DNA of 64,000 nt from Sediminicola sp040566555 (GCF_040566555.1 NZ_JBEWYP010000001.1:1-64000), one strand, 5' to 3'. Positions 9,045 to 18,225 are shown, counted from the first letter of the stretch. Notes: generated from the letters alone by a model not told the origin. Program-made: numbers and translations.

Positions 9045-9224
9045 GAAAATAGAAAAATCTTCGTTATAGATTAACCAAGTTATTAACAATTAAACTTAAC
9101 TGAAACCTTAACCATGCATTATACTGATTACACAACAACTTACACCGTGTTCACATCTTTTGTTGTAGTTGACCGTGTTTTTTCGGTACTTTGCCGATGA
9201 TTTAACCCCACAAATCAACCATTT

Positions 9225-9917
9225 ATGAAATTAAGAAGCATAATCGTAGACGATTCGTCCATGCAGCGTATGGCAGTGGCCAAATTGGTCAACAACCATC
9301 CAAACCTAGCTTTAATTGCGGAATACAGCAATGCTATAGAAGCAAAGAACGGAATTAAGAACAATGAAGTAGATTTAATTTTCCTAGATGTGGAGATGCC
9401 AATAATCAACGGATTTGACCTTCTTGAATCCTTAGAAAACAGACCACAGGTTATTTTGATTACAGGAAAACCTGATTATGCCCTTAAGGCATTTGATTAT
9501 GATGTAACGGATTACTTGCACAAACCTATTACAATGTCGCGTTTCGATGCTTCAGTAAAAAGGGCTGTAGCCAAGTATGAACAAATGAATAGAGTCAATG
9601 AGGACGAAGAGCACATCTTCGTAAAAAGCAACCTCAAAAAAAGGAAAGTTATCCTTAATGATATAAAATGGATAGAAGCCTTGGGAGATTATATCAAATT
9701 GGTGACCGATGAAGCCAATATAGTGATCCTATCTACCATGAAATCCTTTGAAAACGAATTGCCCCAAGATAAATTCTTGAGAATTCATAAGTCCTATATT
9801 GTCAATTTAGAGAAAGTTGAAAAATTCAACAGTAAAAATGTTGAAGTGGGGGGAAGACAAATACCTCTAAGTAGGAACAAAAAGGCAGAATTGGCGGAAG
9901 CATTAAGCAATGTTTAG
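9225..9917 (+). CDS. LytTR-family response regulator, copy 1
   Basis: A 230-residue two-domain regulator. The receiver domain (about 1-115) has the acidic pair D9/D10, phospho-acceptor D55 in LIFLDVEMP, T80 in LITGKPDYA and K100 in YLHKP, so it should be phosphorylatable. The C-terminal LytTR DNA-binding domain (about 128-228) shows IFVKSNLKKRKV, WIEALGDYIKL, FLRIHKSYIVNL and PLSRNKK. A second, closely similar gene follows 139 bp downstream. No histidine kinase of the LytS/YehU type is adjacent, so the partner is elsewhere. A strong terminator at 9967-10014 ends the transcript. The promoter is uncertain: a near-match TACTTTG occurs at 9188-9194. Targets cannot be inferred. Confidence 0.92.
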   Translation: MKLRSIIVDDSSMQRMAVAKLVNNHPNLALIAEYSNAIEAKNGIKNNEVDLIFLDVEMPIINGFDLLESLENRPQVILITGKPDYALKAFDYDVTDYLHKPITMSRFDASVKRAVAKYEQMNRVNEDEEHIFVKSNLKKRKVILNDIKWIEALGDYIKLVTDEANIVILSTMKSFENELPQDKFLRIHKSYIVNLEKVEKFNSKNVEVGGRQIPLSRNKKAELAEALSNV

Positions 9918-9966
9918 CCCCAACTTATTACCTAAGTAGTACAATCGTCTACCTTATAAATTATTC

Positions 9967-10014
9967 AATTGCATTAAAAGATTATTCAATTCTTTTAATG
10001 CAATTTTTTTTTTT
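9967..10014 (+). terminator. terminator between the two LytTR regulator genes
   Basis: A perfect 14-bp stem, AATTGCATTAAAAG with CTTTTAATGCAATT, around an 11-base loop. It is followed by a T-run that extends to 10014. It separates the two paralogues into independent transcripts. Confidence 0.85.
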
Positions 10015-10018
10015 GCCA

Positions 10019-10026
10019 TAATTTTG
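10019..10026 (+). promoter_or_regulatory. predicted -7 box for LytTR copy 2
   Basis: TAATTTTG matches TAnnTTTG and lies 31 bp before the chosen ATG at 10057, directly after the terminator T-run. No TTG is seen at the -33 distance, so support is limited. Confidence 0.35.
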
Positions 10027-10056
10027 ATCCTGATTTTGACCCCTAAATCGATCAAT

Positions 10057-10749
10057 ATGAAATTGACATGTATTATTGTGGACGATTCGCCCATGCAACG
10101 CTTAGCAGTAAGCAAATTAGTAGCCACCCATAAAAACCTTTCCCTTGTTGGGGAATACGGTAATGCCATTGAGGCCAAACAAGGAATAAAAAAAGAAGAA
10201 GTAGATCTGATTTTTCTTGATGTGGAAATGCCCATCATCAACGGTTTTGATTTTCTAGAATCTTTAACCAAAAGACCACAGATCATCCTCATCACGGGCA
10301 AACCAGATTATGCCTTAAAGGCTTTTGAGTATGATATTACGGACTATCTTCAAAAACCTATATCCCCTACCCGATTTGATTTCTCCATAAAAAGGGCAGT
10401 AGAGCGATATGAGCAAAAACATGGGATCCATAATGATGAGGAACATATTTTTGTGAAGAGCAATCTCAAGAAGCGAAAGGTTATTCTCAACAAAATTAAG
10501 TGGATAGAGGCTTTGGGAGATTACATTAAGTTGGTGTCCGACGAGGCCAATATTATAGTTTTATCTACATTGACTGCCTTTGAAAGCGAACTGCCCAAGG
10601 ATAAATTCTTAAGAATCCATAAGTCCTATATCGTCAACTTGGATAAAATTGAAAAATTTAGTGGAAAAAGTGTGGAGGTGGAAGGCAAACAGCTCCCATT
10701 GAGCAGGCATAAAAGACAAAATTTGGAAAAAGCCCTAGAGGAACTTTAG
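10057..10749 (+). CDS. LytTR-family response regulator, copy 2
   Basis: A 230-residue paralogue of the preceding gene, colinear over its whole length and conserved in all key positions: D9/D10, phospho-acceptor D55 (LIFLDVEMPIINGFD), T80 (LITGKPDYALKAF), K100, and the LytTR domain (IFVKSNLKKRKVILN, WIEALGDYIKL, FLRIHKSYIVNLDKIEKF). I use the ATG at 10057 because it aligns with copy 1. The frame also opens at 10024, but that stretch begins at the predicted -7 box. Differences cluster in the linker and the extreme C-terminus, which suggests similar but possibly separable targets. It ends one base before the convergent priA stop, with no terminator between them. No kinase is adjacent. Confidence 0.92.
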   Translation: MKLTCIIVDDSPMQRLAVSKLVATHKNLSLVGEYGNAIEAKQGIKKEEVDLIFLDVEMPIINGFDFLESLTKRPQIILITGKPDYALKAFEYDITDYLQKPISPTRFDFSIKRAVERYEQKHGIHNDEEHIFVKSNLKKRKVILNKIKWIEALGDYIKLVSDEANIIVLSTLTAFESELPKDKFLRIHKSYIVNLDKIEKFSGKSVEVEGKQLPLSRHKRQNLEKALEEL

Positions 10750-13212
10750 CTATACGTAATCCACATTATAAATAATTCGAACTCCTTTATACTGCCCAAT
10801 GGCATTAAAGGAGTTTTCTATTTTTTTAATGGCACTTTTTGTTTTTGCCAAGGATTGTTCCGTAGGTATCTTAATCATTATATTTTTCAGATACTGATTT
10901 CTAATCCTTGCCACAGGAGGATACTCTGGCCCTAAAATATTTTCCTTAAAAATATTTTGCAGGGATTTTGCAAACCAGGCTGCAGCATCATTAAGCTTGT
11001 TGTAGTCTTTATGCTTAAAGGTCACCTTGATCAATCTATTGATTGGGGGATATTTGTATTGTTCCCGTTCGTACAATTGCTCTTGGAACATGCCATGGTA
11101 ATCCTGGGTTGAAACCTGCTTTAATATTTGATGGTAGGGGTTATAGGTCTGCACTATTACCTTCCCCCTTTTCTTGGTACGCCCTGCCCTACCTGCCACT
11201 TGGGTCAACAATTGATAACTACGTTCATGCGCCCTGAAATCAGGAAAATTCAGAAGGCTATCCGCATTCATGATTCCTACAAGGTTAACATTTCTAAAAT
11301 CCAACCCCTTGGTCAACATCTGCGTTCCCACCAAAATATCCAATTCCTGTTCCTCAAAGGCAGTTATGATTTTTTCATAACCGTGTTTGCCCCTGGTTGT
11401 ATCAAGATCCATTCTTCCTACCTTAGATTTAGGGAACAGCTCGTTCAATTCCTGTTCCACCTGTTCGGTACCAAATCCTTTGGTGTCCAGGGTAGCGCTG
11501 CCACATGCCAAACAACTTTGTTGCAAGGCCATATGGTATCCACAATAGTGACAACGCATTTGCTTTCTGTGTTGATGGTAGGTTAGACTCACATCACAAT
11601 TGGGGCATTCCGGTGCATGGCCACAGGTGGTGCACTCAACAATTGGCGCATATCCCCTGCGGTTTTGAAATAAGATTACTTGTTCTCCTGCTTCAAGCGT
11701 CTCTGTGATTTCTTCCAATAAACGCTCGGAGAAGTGCCCTTTCATCCTTTTTTTTCGGGTCTGCTCTTTGATATCGACCAGTTCTATCTCTGGCATAAGT
11801 ACATTCCCAAAACGCCTTGTTATACTAGCATATCCATATTTTCCTTTAGAAACATTATAAAAACTTTCTACACTGGGAGTTGCCGATCCCAGAAGGATAT
11901 TGCCTTTATGAAGATTTCCAAGAACTATGGCACTATCCCTTGCGTGATACCTGGGAGCAGGGTCATATTGTTTAAAGGAAGCTTCATGCTCCTCATCTAC
12001 GATAATAAGTCCTAATTTAGAAAAGGGCAAAAACAGAGCAGACCTTGCTCCAATTACGATTTGCGCTTTAGGCTGCTGTTGAAGAACGTTATTCCACACT
12101 TCAACTCTTTCCTGTACACTATACTTAGAATGATACACGGCAACCTTTTCCCCGAAATAGTTCTGCAAACGGGTTATCAACTGCGTGGTAAGGGCAATTT
12201 CAGGCAACAAATACAAGGCCTGCCGACCCGTTGAAATACATTCTTCAATTAATTTTACATAAACCTCAGTCTTACCCGAAGAGGTTACCCCATGGAGTAA
12301 AGTGACTTTATTTTCCTTGAAATTTTCCTTGATATCCTCAAAGGCCTGATTTTGGAATTCATTTAGCGACTTTAGATCGGCATTTTCTTCAGTTCCTTCA
12401 TACACTACTCTATCGGTCTGTACAAAATACTCCTCCAGGATATTCTTATCGATCAATGCCTTTACAACTGCGGAAGAACTATTACTTGCCTTTTCAAGGT
12501 CCGCCACTTTAATGGGCTTCTTGCTCACCGCCTGCAATTGGAATAGGGAGAGCACAACTTGACTCTGTTTTGGGGCCCTAGTAAGGCCGTTCAATAACTC
12601 TTCTAGACTTTCTTCAGATTGATATTCCTTTCCAAGACGCACATACCGCACCATTTTAGGCTTATATTGTTCATAAACCTCTTCTTTTAAATCGATGATG
12701 TTCTTTTCCAGTAACCTCCCCAGAACAGGAAGTATATTTTTGCGCTCCAGAATAGCACTTATTTCATGCACCCTTAATATCGGTTGATGCTGTAATGCCT
12801 CATAGACCAGGAATTCATCATCCAATAAATCCCCCTCCTGCACCGATACCTTGTTATTTCTTGAAATTAAGGTTTCACTTTCCAATAAGAAAGCACTGGG
12901 AACGGCTGTCCTAAAGACCTCTCCAATGGTACACATATAATATTCTGCAATCCATGACCACAGCTTCAATTGAAAATTATTTACAATTGGGTAGTCATCC
13001 AATATCTGATGTATTTCCTTGGCCTCATAAATGGTAGGAGCAACTGTATGGACGTCATGGACCAAGCCCGTATAAATTTTTGTTTTGCCAAATGGCACAG
13101 CTACCCGCATTCCCGGTTGCAAGAAACCTGCCTCTGTTTCAGAAATGCTATACGTAAAGAGTTTTTCTAGCGGAATTGGAAGAATTACGTTAATGAAATA
13201 CTGCATAATCAA
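10750..13212 (-). CDS. priA: primosomal replication restart helicase PriA
   Basis: An 820-residue PriA, the 3'-5' helicase that reloads the replisome at stalled forks. The N-terminal 3'-DNA-binding domain spans about 1-110. Superfamily 2 helicase motifs include Walker A GVTSSGKT (308-315) and the Walker B-type IIVDEEHEASFKQ. Eight zinc cysteines occur in four pairs (CTTC, CPNC, CHYC, CLAC) and bind two Zn atoms. Downstream motifs include GTQMLTKGLDF and QVAGRAGR. The start may be Met1 or Met3 (13212 or 13206). It is the last gene of an apparent operon nadC-yihY-DUF2147-priA, with an 8-bp gap to DUF2147. It abuts the convergent LytTR gene. Secure. Confidence 0.97.
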   Translation of the reverse strand: MIMQYFINVILPIPLEKLFTYSISETEAGFLQPGMRVAVPFGKTKIYTGLVHDVHTVAPTIYEAKEIHQILDDYPIVNNFQLKLWSWIAEYYMCTIGEVFRTAVPSAFLLESETLISRNNKVSVQEGDLLDDEFLVYEALQHQPILRVHEISAILERKNILPVLGRLLEKNIIDLKEEVYEQYKPKMVRYVRLGKEYQSEESLEELLNGLTRAPKQSQVVLSLFQLQAVSKKPIKVADLEKASNSSSAVVKALIDKNILEEYFVQTDRVVYEGTEENADLKSLNEFQNQAFEDIKENFKENKVTLLHGVTSSGKTEVYVKLIEECISTGRQALYLLPEIALTTQLITRLQNYFGEKVAVYHSKYSVQERVEVWNNVLQQQPKAQIVIGARSALFLPFSKLGLIIVDEEHEASFKQYDPAPRYHARDSAIVLGNLHKGNILLGSATPSVESFYNVSKGKYGYASITRRFGNVLMPEIELVDIKEQTRKKRMKGHFSERLLEEITETLEAGEQVILFQNRRGYAPIVECTTCGHAPECPNCDVSLTYHQHRKQMRCHYCGYHMALQQSCLACGSATLDTKGFGTEQVEQELNELFPKSKVGRMDLDTTRGKHGYEKIITAFEEQELDILVGTQMLTKGLDFRNVNLVGIMNADSLLNFPDFRAHERSYQLLTQVAGRAGRTKKRGKVIVQTYNPYHQILKQVSTQDYHGMFQEQLYEREQYKYPPINRLIKVTFKHKDYNKLNDAAAWFAKSLQNIFKENILGPEYPPVARIRNQYLKNIMIKIPTEQSLAKTKSAIKKIENSFNAIGQYKGVRIIYNVDYV

Positions 13213-13220
13213 AACTAAGC

Positions 13221-13661
13221 TTACTCCAGTACCCTTAACCAGGTTTGTGTTCTGTAAATAAAGGCTAAATATCCCCTTACCTTTAACTCGTTGGGATTAT
13301 CTGGATTTAACCAGATTCTACATCTGAATGTCATGGCCTGTTCAGGATCGAAAAGTTTTTTTCCTTTCCAAACTCCATCCTCCTCTTCTACAACATCTTC
13401 AATAATTTTCATACCCAAGATATCCTTGTCTTTCAGATCCCCATCGCACTTCTCACATTTAGCATTTTCCTTGCCTTTCTCCAATATCTTTTGGACCACA
13501 CCCTGCATTTTATTACCCTCCTTATAGACTTTGATAATAGCTTTTGGCTGACCATTTCTATCGTCTATCGTCTTCCATTTCCCAAAGACACTTTGAGCAT
13601 TGCCAATCTGCAAAAAACATAAGGCAATACCTACCAATAACAATTTATACGCTCTCTCCAT
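13221..13661 (-). CDS. DUF2147 domain exported protein
   Basis: A 146-residue protein with a signal peptide (about 1-22, ending NAQ) and a DUF2147 domain. The motifs GKWKTIDDRNGQPKAIIKVY, a central CEKCDGDLKDKDILGMKII and the closing RGYLAFIYRTQTWLRV are typical. The family is thought to adopt a lipocalin-like barrel in the periplasm and is of unknown function. The CxxC pair could bind metal or form a disulfide. The 5' end overlaps the yihY gene by 17 bp, and priA follows 8 bp downstream, so all are probably cotranscribed. Confidence 0.88.
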   Translation of the reverse strand: MERAYKLLLVGIALCFLQIGNAQSVFGKWKTIDDRNGQPKAIIKVYKEGNKMQGVVQKILEKGKENAKCEKCDGDLKDKDILGMKIIEDVVEEEDGVWKGKKLFDPEQAMTFRCRIWLNPDNPNELKVRGYLAFIYRTQTWLRVLE

Positions 13662-14625
13662 CTGTGCTCATTTTTTTTCGTAAGTAATTCAGGGTTGCAT
13701 TCAGTTCAAATCCGAGTAGCAAGATATTGGAATTTAACCATATAAAAACCATTAAAATCAATAATCCTCCCAAAGCGCCATATAATTCATTATATCTGGA
13801 GATTTTCTCTACGTAAACACCAAAAAGATATGACGTCATCAAAAACAAAAGGGTGGTCATCAATGCCCCAGCTGAGAAAAATTTTGCTTCTTTACCTTCA
13901 GCCGTGCCAAAATAGTACAAGATGGCCGTAGTCAGGTACGTCAACAAAGTGAAAAATAAAATTTTACCCACTTCCACCAAAAAGATGTCACCCTGATCTA
14001 TCTCGTACCCTCTCGATCTCGCAGCTATATTTCCGAAATAATCCAAAATATAAAATTCAAAATAGATAAACACCACGGCCCCAACTATAAGCATTACGGA
14101 CAAGATGACTCCTACCATTAAAGCGTAGGCATAGGACCTAAAAAAACTTCTTGTGAGGTTAACGTGATATGAATTTTCAAAGCCGTCGAAAATGGCATTA
14201 ACGCCATTGGCCATTAAAAAAATAGAGATCAAAAATGCAGATGACAACAATCCGCCTTGTTTTTGGTCCTTGATCTGTTGATAGATCTCACTGAAATAAT
14301 CTCCTGTTGCCGTAGGAAGAAAAGATTCCAAAAACACCAATAATTGCATGTCAAAATCGTTTTCACCCACACTTACCAAGGGAATGATAAACGGCACCAA
14401 GGTTACCAAAAAAATAAGCAGCGGAAAAAGGGCCATAAACAAACTAAAAGAGATAGAACTGGCTCTTGTAGATACCGCGCCCCTGATGATTCCAAGAAAA
14501 TACATCTCCACTAGGTCATAAAAGGAAAGGCCTTCGAATGCTGGAAGTTTAATTTGCTTGAAAAGATCAACCATCCTGTTGATCACAGGAATCTTACTGA
14601 GTTTTCTCTCTATTTCTTCTGACAT
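13645..14625 (-). CDS. YihY/BrkB family inner-membrane protein
   Basis: A 326-residue polytopic membrane protein with about six hydrophobic segments (roughly 65-90, 125-150, 165-195, 225-250, 255-275, 285-312). It has the family hallmarks RAGAVSTRASSISFSLFMALFPL-like N-terminal helix region and a C-terminal YGALGGLLILMVFIWLNS segment. YihY was once called RNase BN by error, so no nuclease role should be given. The biological role is unknown. It overlaps DUF2147 by 17 bp at its 3' end and abuts nadC exactly at its 5' end (14625/14626), which indicates translational coupling. Confidence 0.9.
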   Translation of the reverse strand: MSEEIERKLSKIPVINRMVDLFKQIKLPAFEGLSFYDLVEMYFLGIIRGAVSTRASSISFSLFMALFPLLIFLVTLVPFIIPLVSVGENDFDMQLLVFLESFLPTATGDYFSEIYQQIKDQKQGGLLSSAFLISIFLMANGVNAIFDGFENSYHVNLTRSFFRSYAYALMVGVILSVMLIVGAVVFIYFEFYILDYFGNIAARSRGYEIDQGDIFLVEVGKILFFTLLTYLTTAILYYFGTAEGKEAKFFSAGALMTTLLFLMTSYLFGVYVEKISRYNELYGALGGLLILMVFIWLNSNILLLGFELNATLNYLRKKMSTDGESV

Positions 14626-15501
14626 TTACACGGCTTTAAGACTTAAGTCCATATTGTAAACAGAATGGGTCAGGGCACCTGAGGATATAAAATCTACCCC
14701 ACATTCTGCATACCTTCTAATAGTCTTCTCGTTAATGCCGCCGGAAGACTCAGTTAAACAGCAATCCCCAATTAAATGTACCGCCTTCTTGGTATCCTCA
14801 AAATTGAAGTTATCCAATAATATTCTATAAACACCTCCCGCAGCAAGTATTTCGGAGACTTCGTTCAAATCCCTTGCCTCTACAATAATCCTCAAATCTC
14901 TATTCTTATCGGTCAAATATTGCTTTGTTTTATGTATGGCATGGGTAATCCCTCCTGCAAAATCGATATGGTTGTCCTTCAACATAATCATGTCATAAAG
15001 TGCAAACCTGTGGTTTTCGCCACCTCCTATTTTTACAGCCCATTTTTCTGCGGCACGCAAACCTGGGGTGGTCTTACGGGTATCCAAGATCTTGGTTTTT
15101 GTACCTTCCAATAATTTGACGAAAAAATTGGTCTTGGTCGCAATGGCACTCATACGTTGCATAGCATTGAGCACAAGGCGTTCTGCCTTTAGAATACTTT
15201 GCGAACTACCGCTGACATTAAAAACAATATCGCCGTATTGCACCCTCTCGCCATCTGAAATAAAGGTTTCTACCTTCAGTTCCTTGTCTACATATTGAAA
15301 TACTTTTTTCGCAAATTCAACCCCGGCAATAATACCTTTATCCTTTACCAATAATTTTGCCTTTCCTTGGGCTGTACTTGGAATACAGGCCAAAGAACTA
15401 TGATCGCCATCACCAACATCCTCCCGAATGGCATTACTTATTATCAAATCTATTTCGTGCTGAAATTGGGCTTCTGAAATCATAGTGTTTTTTTGATTCA
15501 T
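14626..15501 (-). CDS. nadC: nicotinate-nucleotide pyrophosphorylase (carboxylating)
   Basis: A 291-residue quinolinate phosphoribosyltransferase. It converts quinolinate and PRPP to nicotinate mononucleotide, CO2 and PPi in de novo NAD synthesis. Signatures: DVGDGDHSS near the N-terminus, TRKTTPGLR at 141-149, GGGENHR at 159-165, MLKDNH at 173-178, and the C-terminal ESSGGINEKTI followed by GVDFISSGALTHS. The start could be 15501 or Met7 at 15483; neither is decisive. nadA and nadB are not in the window. First gene of the leftward nadC-yihY-DUF2147-priA cluster and divergent from rlmH. Confidence 0.97.
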   Translation of the reverse strand: MNQKNTMISEAQFQHEIDLIISNAIREDVGDGDHSSLACIPSTAQGKAKLLVKDKGIIAGVEFAKKVFQYVDKELKVETFISDGERVQYGDIVFNVSGSSQSILKAERLVLNAMQRMSAIATKTNFFVKLLEGTKTKILDTRKTTPGLRAAEKWAVKIGGGENHRFALYDMIMLKDNHIDFAGGITHAIHKTKQYLTDKNRDLRIIVEARDLNEVSEILAAGGVYRILLDNFNFEDTKKAVHLIGDCCLTESSGGINEKTIRRYAECGVDFISSGALTHSVYNMDLSLKAV

Positions 15502-15529
15502 GCTAATTTAGTAAAAACTAATTCCAAAA

Positions 15530-15560
15530 TTGAAATGCGACATTGGTAAAGATATTTTTG
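15530..15560 (+). promoter_or_regulatory. predicted rlmH promoter
   Basis: TTG (15530-15532) and TATTTTTG (15553-15560) are 20 bp apart, a good Bacteroidetes -33/-7 pair 20 bp before the rlmH start. A second -7-like TAACTTTG lies at 15568-15575; if used it would give an almost leaderless mRNA. Confidence 0.5.
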
Positions 15561-15579
15561 GAAGTCTTAACTTTGGCGA

Positions 15580-16053
15580 ATGATGATAAAACTTCTTGCC
15601 ATAGGCAAAACGGATAGTACTCATTTACAGGAATTAATCTCTGAATACGAGCAAAGATTGAAGCACTATATTAAATTTGAGCTCGATATTATTCCCGATA
15701 TCAAAAATGTAAAAAACTTATCCGAAGTACAACAAAAAGAGAAAGAAGGAGAAGCCATACTAAAACGGCTACAACCTACAGATGTTCTGGTCTTGTTGGA
15801 TGAACACGGCAAACAGCACACCTCCATTGAGTTTTCTAACTACCTCCAAAAGAAAATGAACGCCGGAATCAAAAGAATGGTCATTGTAATCGGTGGTCCT
15901 TATGGATTTAGCGAAGAAATATACCAAAAGGCCCAGGGTAAACTAAGCTTGTCCAAAATGACGTTCTCCCATCAAATGGTTCGCTTGTTCATTGTAGAAC
16001 AGATTTATAGGGCTTTTACTATTTTAAAGAATGAACCCTATCACCATCAATAA
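15580..16053 (+). CDS. rlmH: 23S rRNA (pseudouridine1915-N3)-methyltransferase RlmH
   Basis: A 157-residue SPOUT-class methyltransferase that methylates pseudouridine 1915 in helix 69 of 23S rRNA on the assembled 70S ribosome. The knotted C-terminal SAM site is clear: LLDEHGKQHTS (72-82), VIGGPYGFSEE (103-113) and SLSKMTFSHQMVRLFIVEQ (123-141). The size is the family norm. The first two codons are both ATG (15580, 15583) and either could initiate. A 10-bp inverted repeat straddles the stop codon (16033-16072). Confidence 0.97.
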   Translation: MMIKLLAIGKTDSTHLQELISEYEQRLKHYIKFELDIIPDIKNVKNLSEVQQKEKEGEAILKRLQPTDVLVLLDEHGKQHTSIEFSNYLQKKMNAGIKRMVIVIGGPYGFSEEIYQKAQGKLSLSKMTFSHQMVRLFIVEQIYRAFTILKNEPYHHQ

Positions 16054-16072
16054 ATTGTCGGGGATAGGGTTC
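16033..16072. repeat. inverted repeat across the rlmH stop codon
   Basis: GAACCCTATC (16033-16042) and GATAGGGTTC (16063-16072) form a perfect 10-bp stem with a 20-base loop that includes the TAA stop. Only a short T/A-rich tract follows. It may be a weak shared terminator for the convergent rlmH and serA genes. Confidence 0.4.
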
Positions 16073-16110
16073 TTAAAATTCAACCAATATTTTCCTCTCG
16101 AAAGAATAGC

Positions 16111-18003
16111 CTAATACAGGACTCTGAATTTAATGGTGTTCTCTATTTTCTTAAGAGCTTTGATTACTTCTTTGTTATACTCCTTATCCAAATCTGAGAT
16201 CACGTAACCTACTTCATTATCAGTAGATAGGTACTGTCCAGTAATATTCATTTCATACCTGGCCAAGACTTCATTTATTTTAGCCATGATACCTGGAACG
16301 TTTTTATGGATATGCAAGAATCTATGGGCATTGTTTTGTTTTGGCAATCTAATATTGGGGAAATTCACAGCATCTACCGTATTCCCTGAATTGATATAGT
16401 CCATGATTTTATTGGGCACAAAATCTGCAATATCGCGCTGGGCTTCCTCTGTACTACCTCCCACATGTGGTGTTAGGATTACATTGGGGATACCTTGTAA
16501 TTCTGTTATAAAATCTCCGTTGGATCTAGGCTCTTCAGGATAAACATCAATTGCGGCACCACCTAGTTTCCCGCTTTTGAGTCCATTGACCAACGCTGGG
16601 ATATCTACAACAAAACCACGGGCAAGGTTAATGAGCATTGCTCCATCCTTCATCTGATTGATCTCCCTCTCCCCTATAAAATTATTATTGGCCTTATTAT
16701 CATCAATATGTAGGGTCACCACATCTGAAACATTCAACAAATCCTCCAATGAATTGCATCTTATTGCATTCCCTAGGGCCAATTGATCTGCTACATCATA
16801 GTAATAGACCCGCATTCCAATAGCCTCGGCCAAGACGGATAATTGCTTACCAATGTTACCATATCCAACGATACCTAAATTCTTACCCCTTACTTCACGG
16901 GAATTGGCAGCCGTTTTGTTCCATTGTCCTTGATGAATTTCCATACTTCTTGGAAAAACACTTCTCATCAGCATGATGATTTGACCTATGGCCAGTTCCA
17001 CAACCGAACGTGTATTGCTATAAGGGGCGTTGAATACCACAACTCCCTTGCGCCTACAGTTGTCTAGATCTATCTGGGTGGTTCCTATACAAAAGGCACC
17101 CACTACCAACAATTTATCGGCAGCATCCAATACTTTCTTGGTTACCTGGGTTTTGGATCTAATTCCCAAAACATGTACTCCCTTAATTTTTTCGATCAAG
17201 TCTTCTTCAGAAAGACTGCTCTTCACTAATTCGACAGTAAACCCTTCATTTGAAAGATTTTCAAATGCAGCTTGATGGACATTTTCCAATAATAGAATCT
17301 TGATTCTATTTTTAGGGTAGGATATTTTTCTTGGTAAATCGTTCACAAATAAAAATTCATCTAGGTTAGGTGTAACGTGATCGGCCTTTCTTGTCGCCTT
17401 TTCACGGGATACGTTTTCTGTATATGCGAAGAACTTATCGGCTATACCTGCCTCACGCATAACGTAATCGCTGTATCCATCTCCGATTACTTGTACTTCT
17501 CCTTCTAACTTTAAGCTTCTTAGGCATTCTATTTTACCGTTGTGGGATGCGAGCACGTTAGCTTCATCAAAACCGATAATAAACCCTTCGGCATCAAATT
17601 TAAAGGTATTTGCATATACCCTACTAGAAGGAATATCATATTCTTCCACAATGGGATCTATAAATTCTTTGAACCCACATGAAATTACATAAATATCGTC
17701 AGAATAATTCTGAAAGAAGTCTTTATTGGATTCTATGGATTTGGAAATTTTTTGACGGAGTTCAGAAACCAAAGGCTCCAAGTCGTCTTTATGGGCGTTC
17801 AATAATTTAATACGTCGCTCTAAAGACTCTGTAAAGGAGATATCGCCGTCGATGCCCAGATTGGTGATTTTCTGGATTTCACTAATGATCTCATTTTTAT
17901 TTGATTTGTCTTTCAGCGTAATTTCAGCCAAGACATCCAAAGCCTCTACCCGAGTAAGTGTACTATCAAAATCGAATACGTATTTCCTGCCCACTTCTAC
18001 CAT
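16111..18003 (-). CDS. serA: SerB-SerA fusion: HAD phosphatase plus D-3-phosphoglycerate dehydrogenase
   Basis: A 630-residue fusion. Residues 1-215 form a SerB-like HAD phosphatase: DFDST (D11 and D13, nucleophile and acid), ISCGF with S108, K157, and GDGYSD (174-179). Residues about 233-545 form a 2-hydroxyacid dehydrogenase with the NAD motif GIVGYGNIG (377-385), catalytic R462, E491 and H513. A C-terminal ACT-like domain occupies about 560-630 (HIHKNVPGIMAKINEVL). One polypeptide could therefore carry the first and last steps of serine synthesis; the middle step, SerC, is not in the window. ACT domains usually mediate serine feedback. The ordinary SerB SxG motif reads SCG here. Phosphatase activity towards phosphoserine is an inference. 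Monocistronic. Confidence 0.93.
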   Translation of the reverse strand: MVEVGRKYVFDFDSTLTRVEALDVLAEITLKDKSNKNEIISEIQKITNLGIDGDISFTESLERRIKLLNAHKDDLEPLVSELRQKISKSIESNKDFFQNYSDDIYVISCGFKEFIDPIVEEYDIPSSRVYANTFKFDAEGFIIGFDEANVLASHNGKIECLRSLKLEGEVQVIGDGYSDYVMREAGIADKFFAYTENVSREKATRKADHVTPNLDEFLFVNDLPRKISYPKNRIKILLLENVHQAAFENLSNEGFTVELVKSSLSEEDLIEKIKGVHVLGIRSKTQVTKKVLDAADKLLVVGAFCIGTTQIDLDNCRRKGVVVFNAPYSNTRSVVELAIGQIIMLMRSVFPRSMEIHQGQWNKTAANSREVRGKNLGIVGYGNIGKQLSVLAEAIGMRVYYYDVADQLALGNAIRCNSLEDLLNVSDVVTLHIDDNKANNNFIGEREINQMKDGAMLINLARGFVVDIPALVNGLKSGKLGGAAIDVYPEEPRSNGDFITELQGIPNVILTPHVGGSTEEAQRDIADFVPNKIMDYINSGNTVDAVNFPNIRLPKQNNAHRFLHIHKNVPGIMAKINEVLARYEMNITGQYLSTDNEVGYVISDLDKEYNKEVIKALKKIENTIKFRVLY

Positions 18004-18225
18004 TGTTGTCTAAAATTTGAATGGTAAAAGTAAAAATTAAATTTCTTCAATTTATCTATTTTCGGTTAAAAAGGGTTTCACGTCAGCATTCTCACAAAAT
18101 TGCTGCTAATATCATTTTATATCACATTAAAAATTATGAAATCCCTATTTTCAAAATATTGAATAGCTCGGTATTACCTAAAATTACAGGTCCAATAAAC
18201 ACAGAATCTTGTTCTGTAAATTGGA

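Noticed and set aside
8991..9089. Upstream extension of the rpsF frame
   Set aside because: It would place the predicted promoter inside the gene and adds residues not found at the S6 N-terminus.
11128..11586. 152-residue plus-strand open frame inside priA
   Set aside because: It covers the PriA helicase and zinc-motif region and has no signature of its own.
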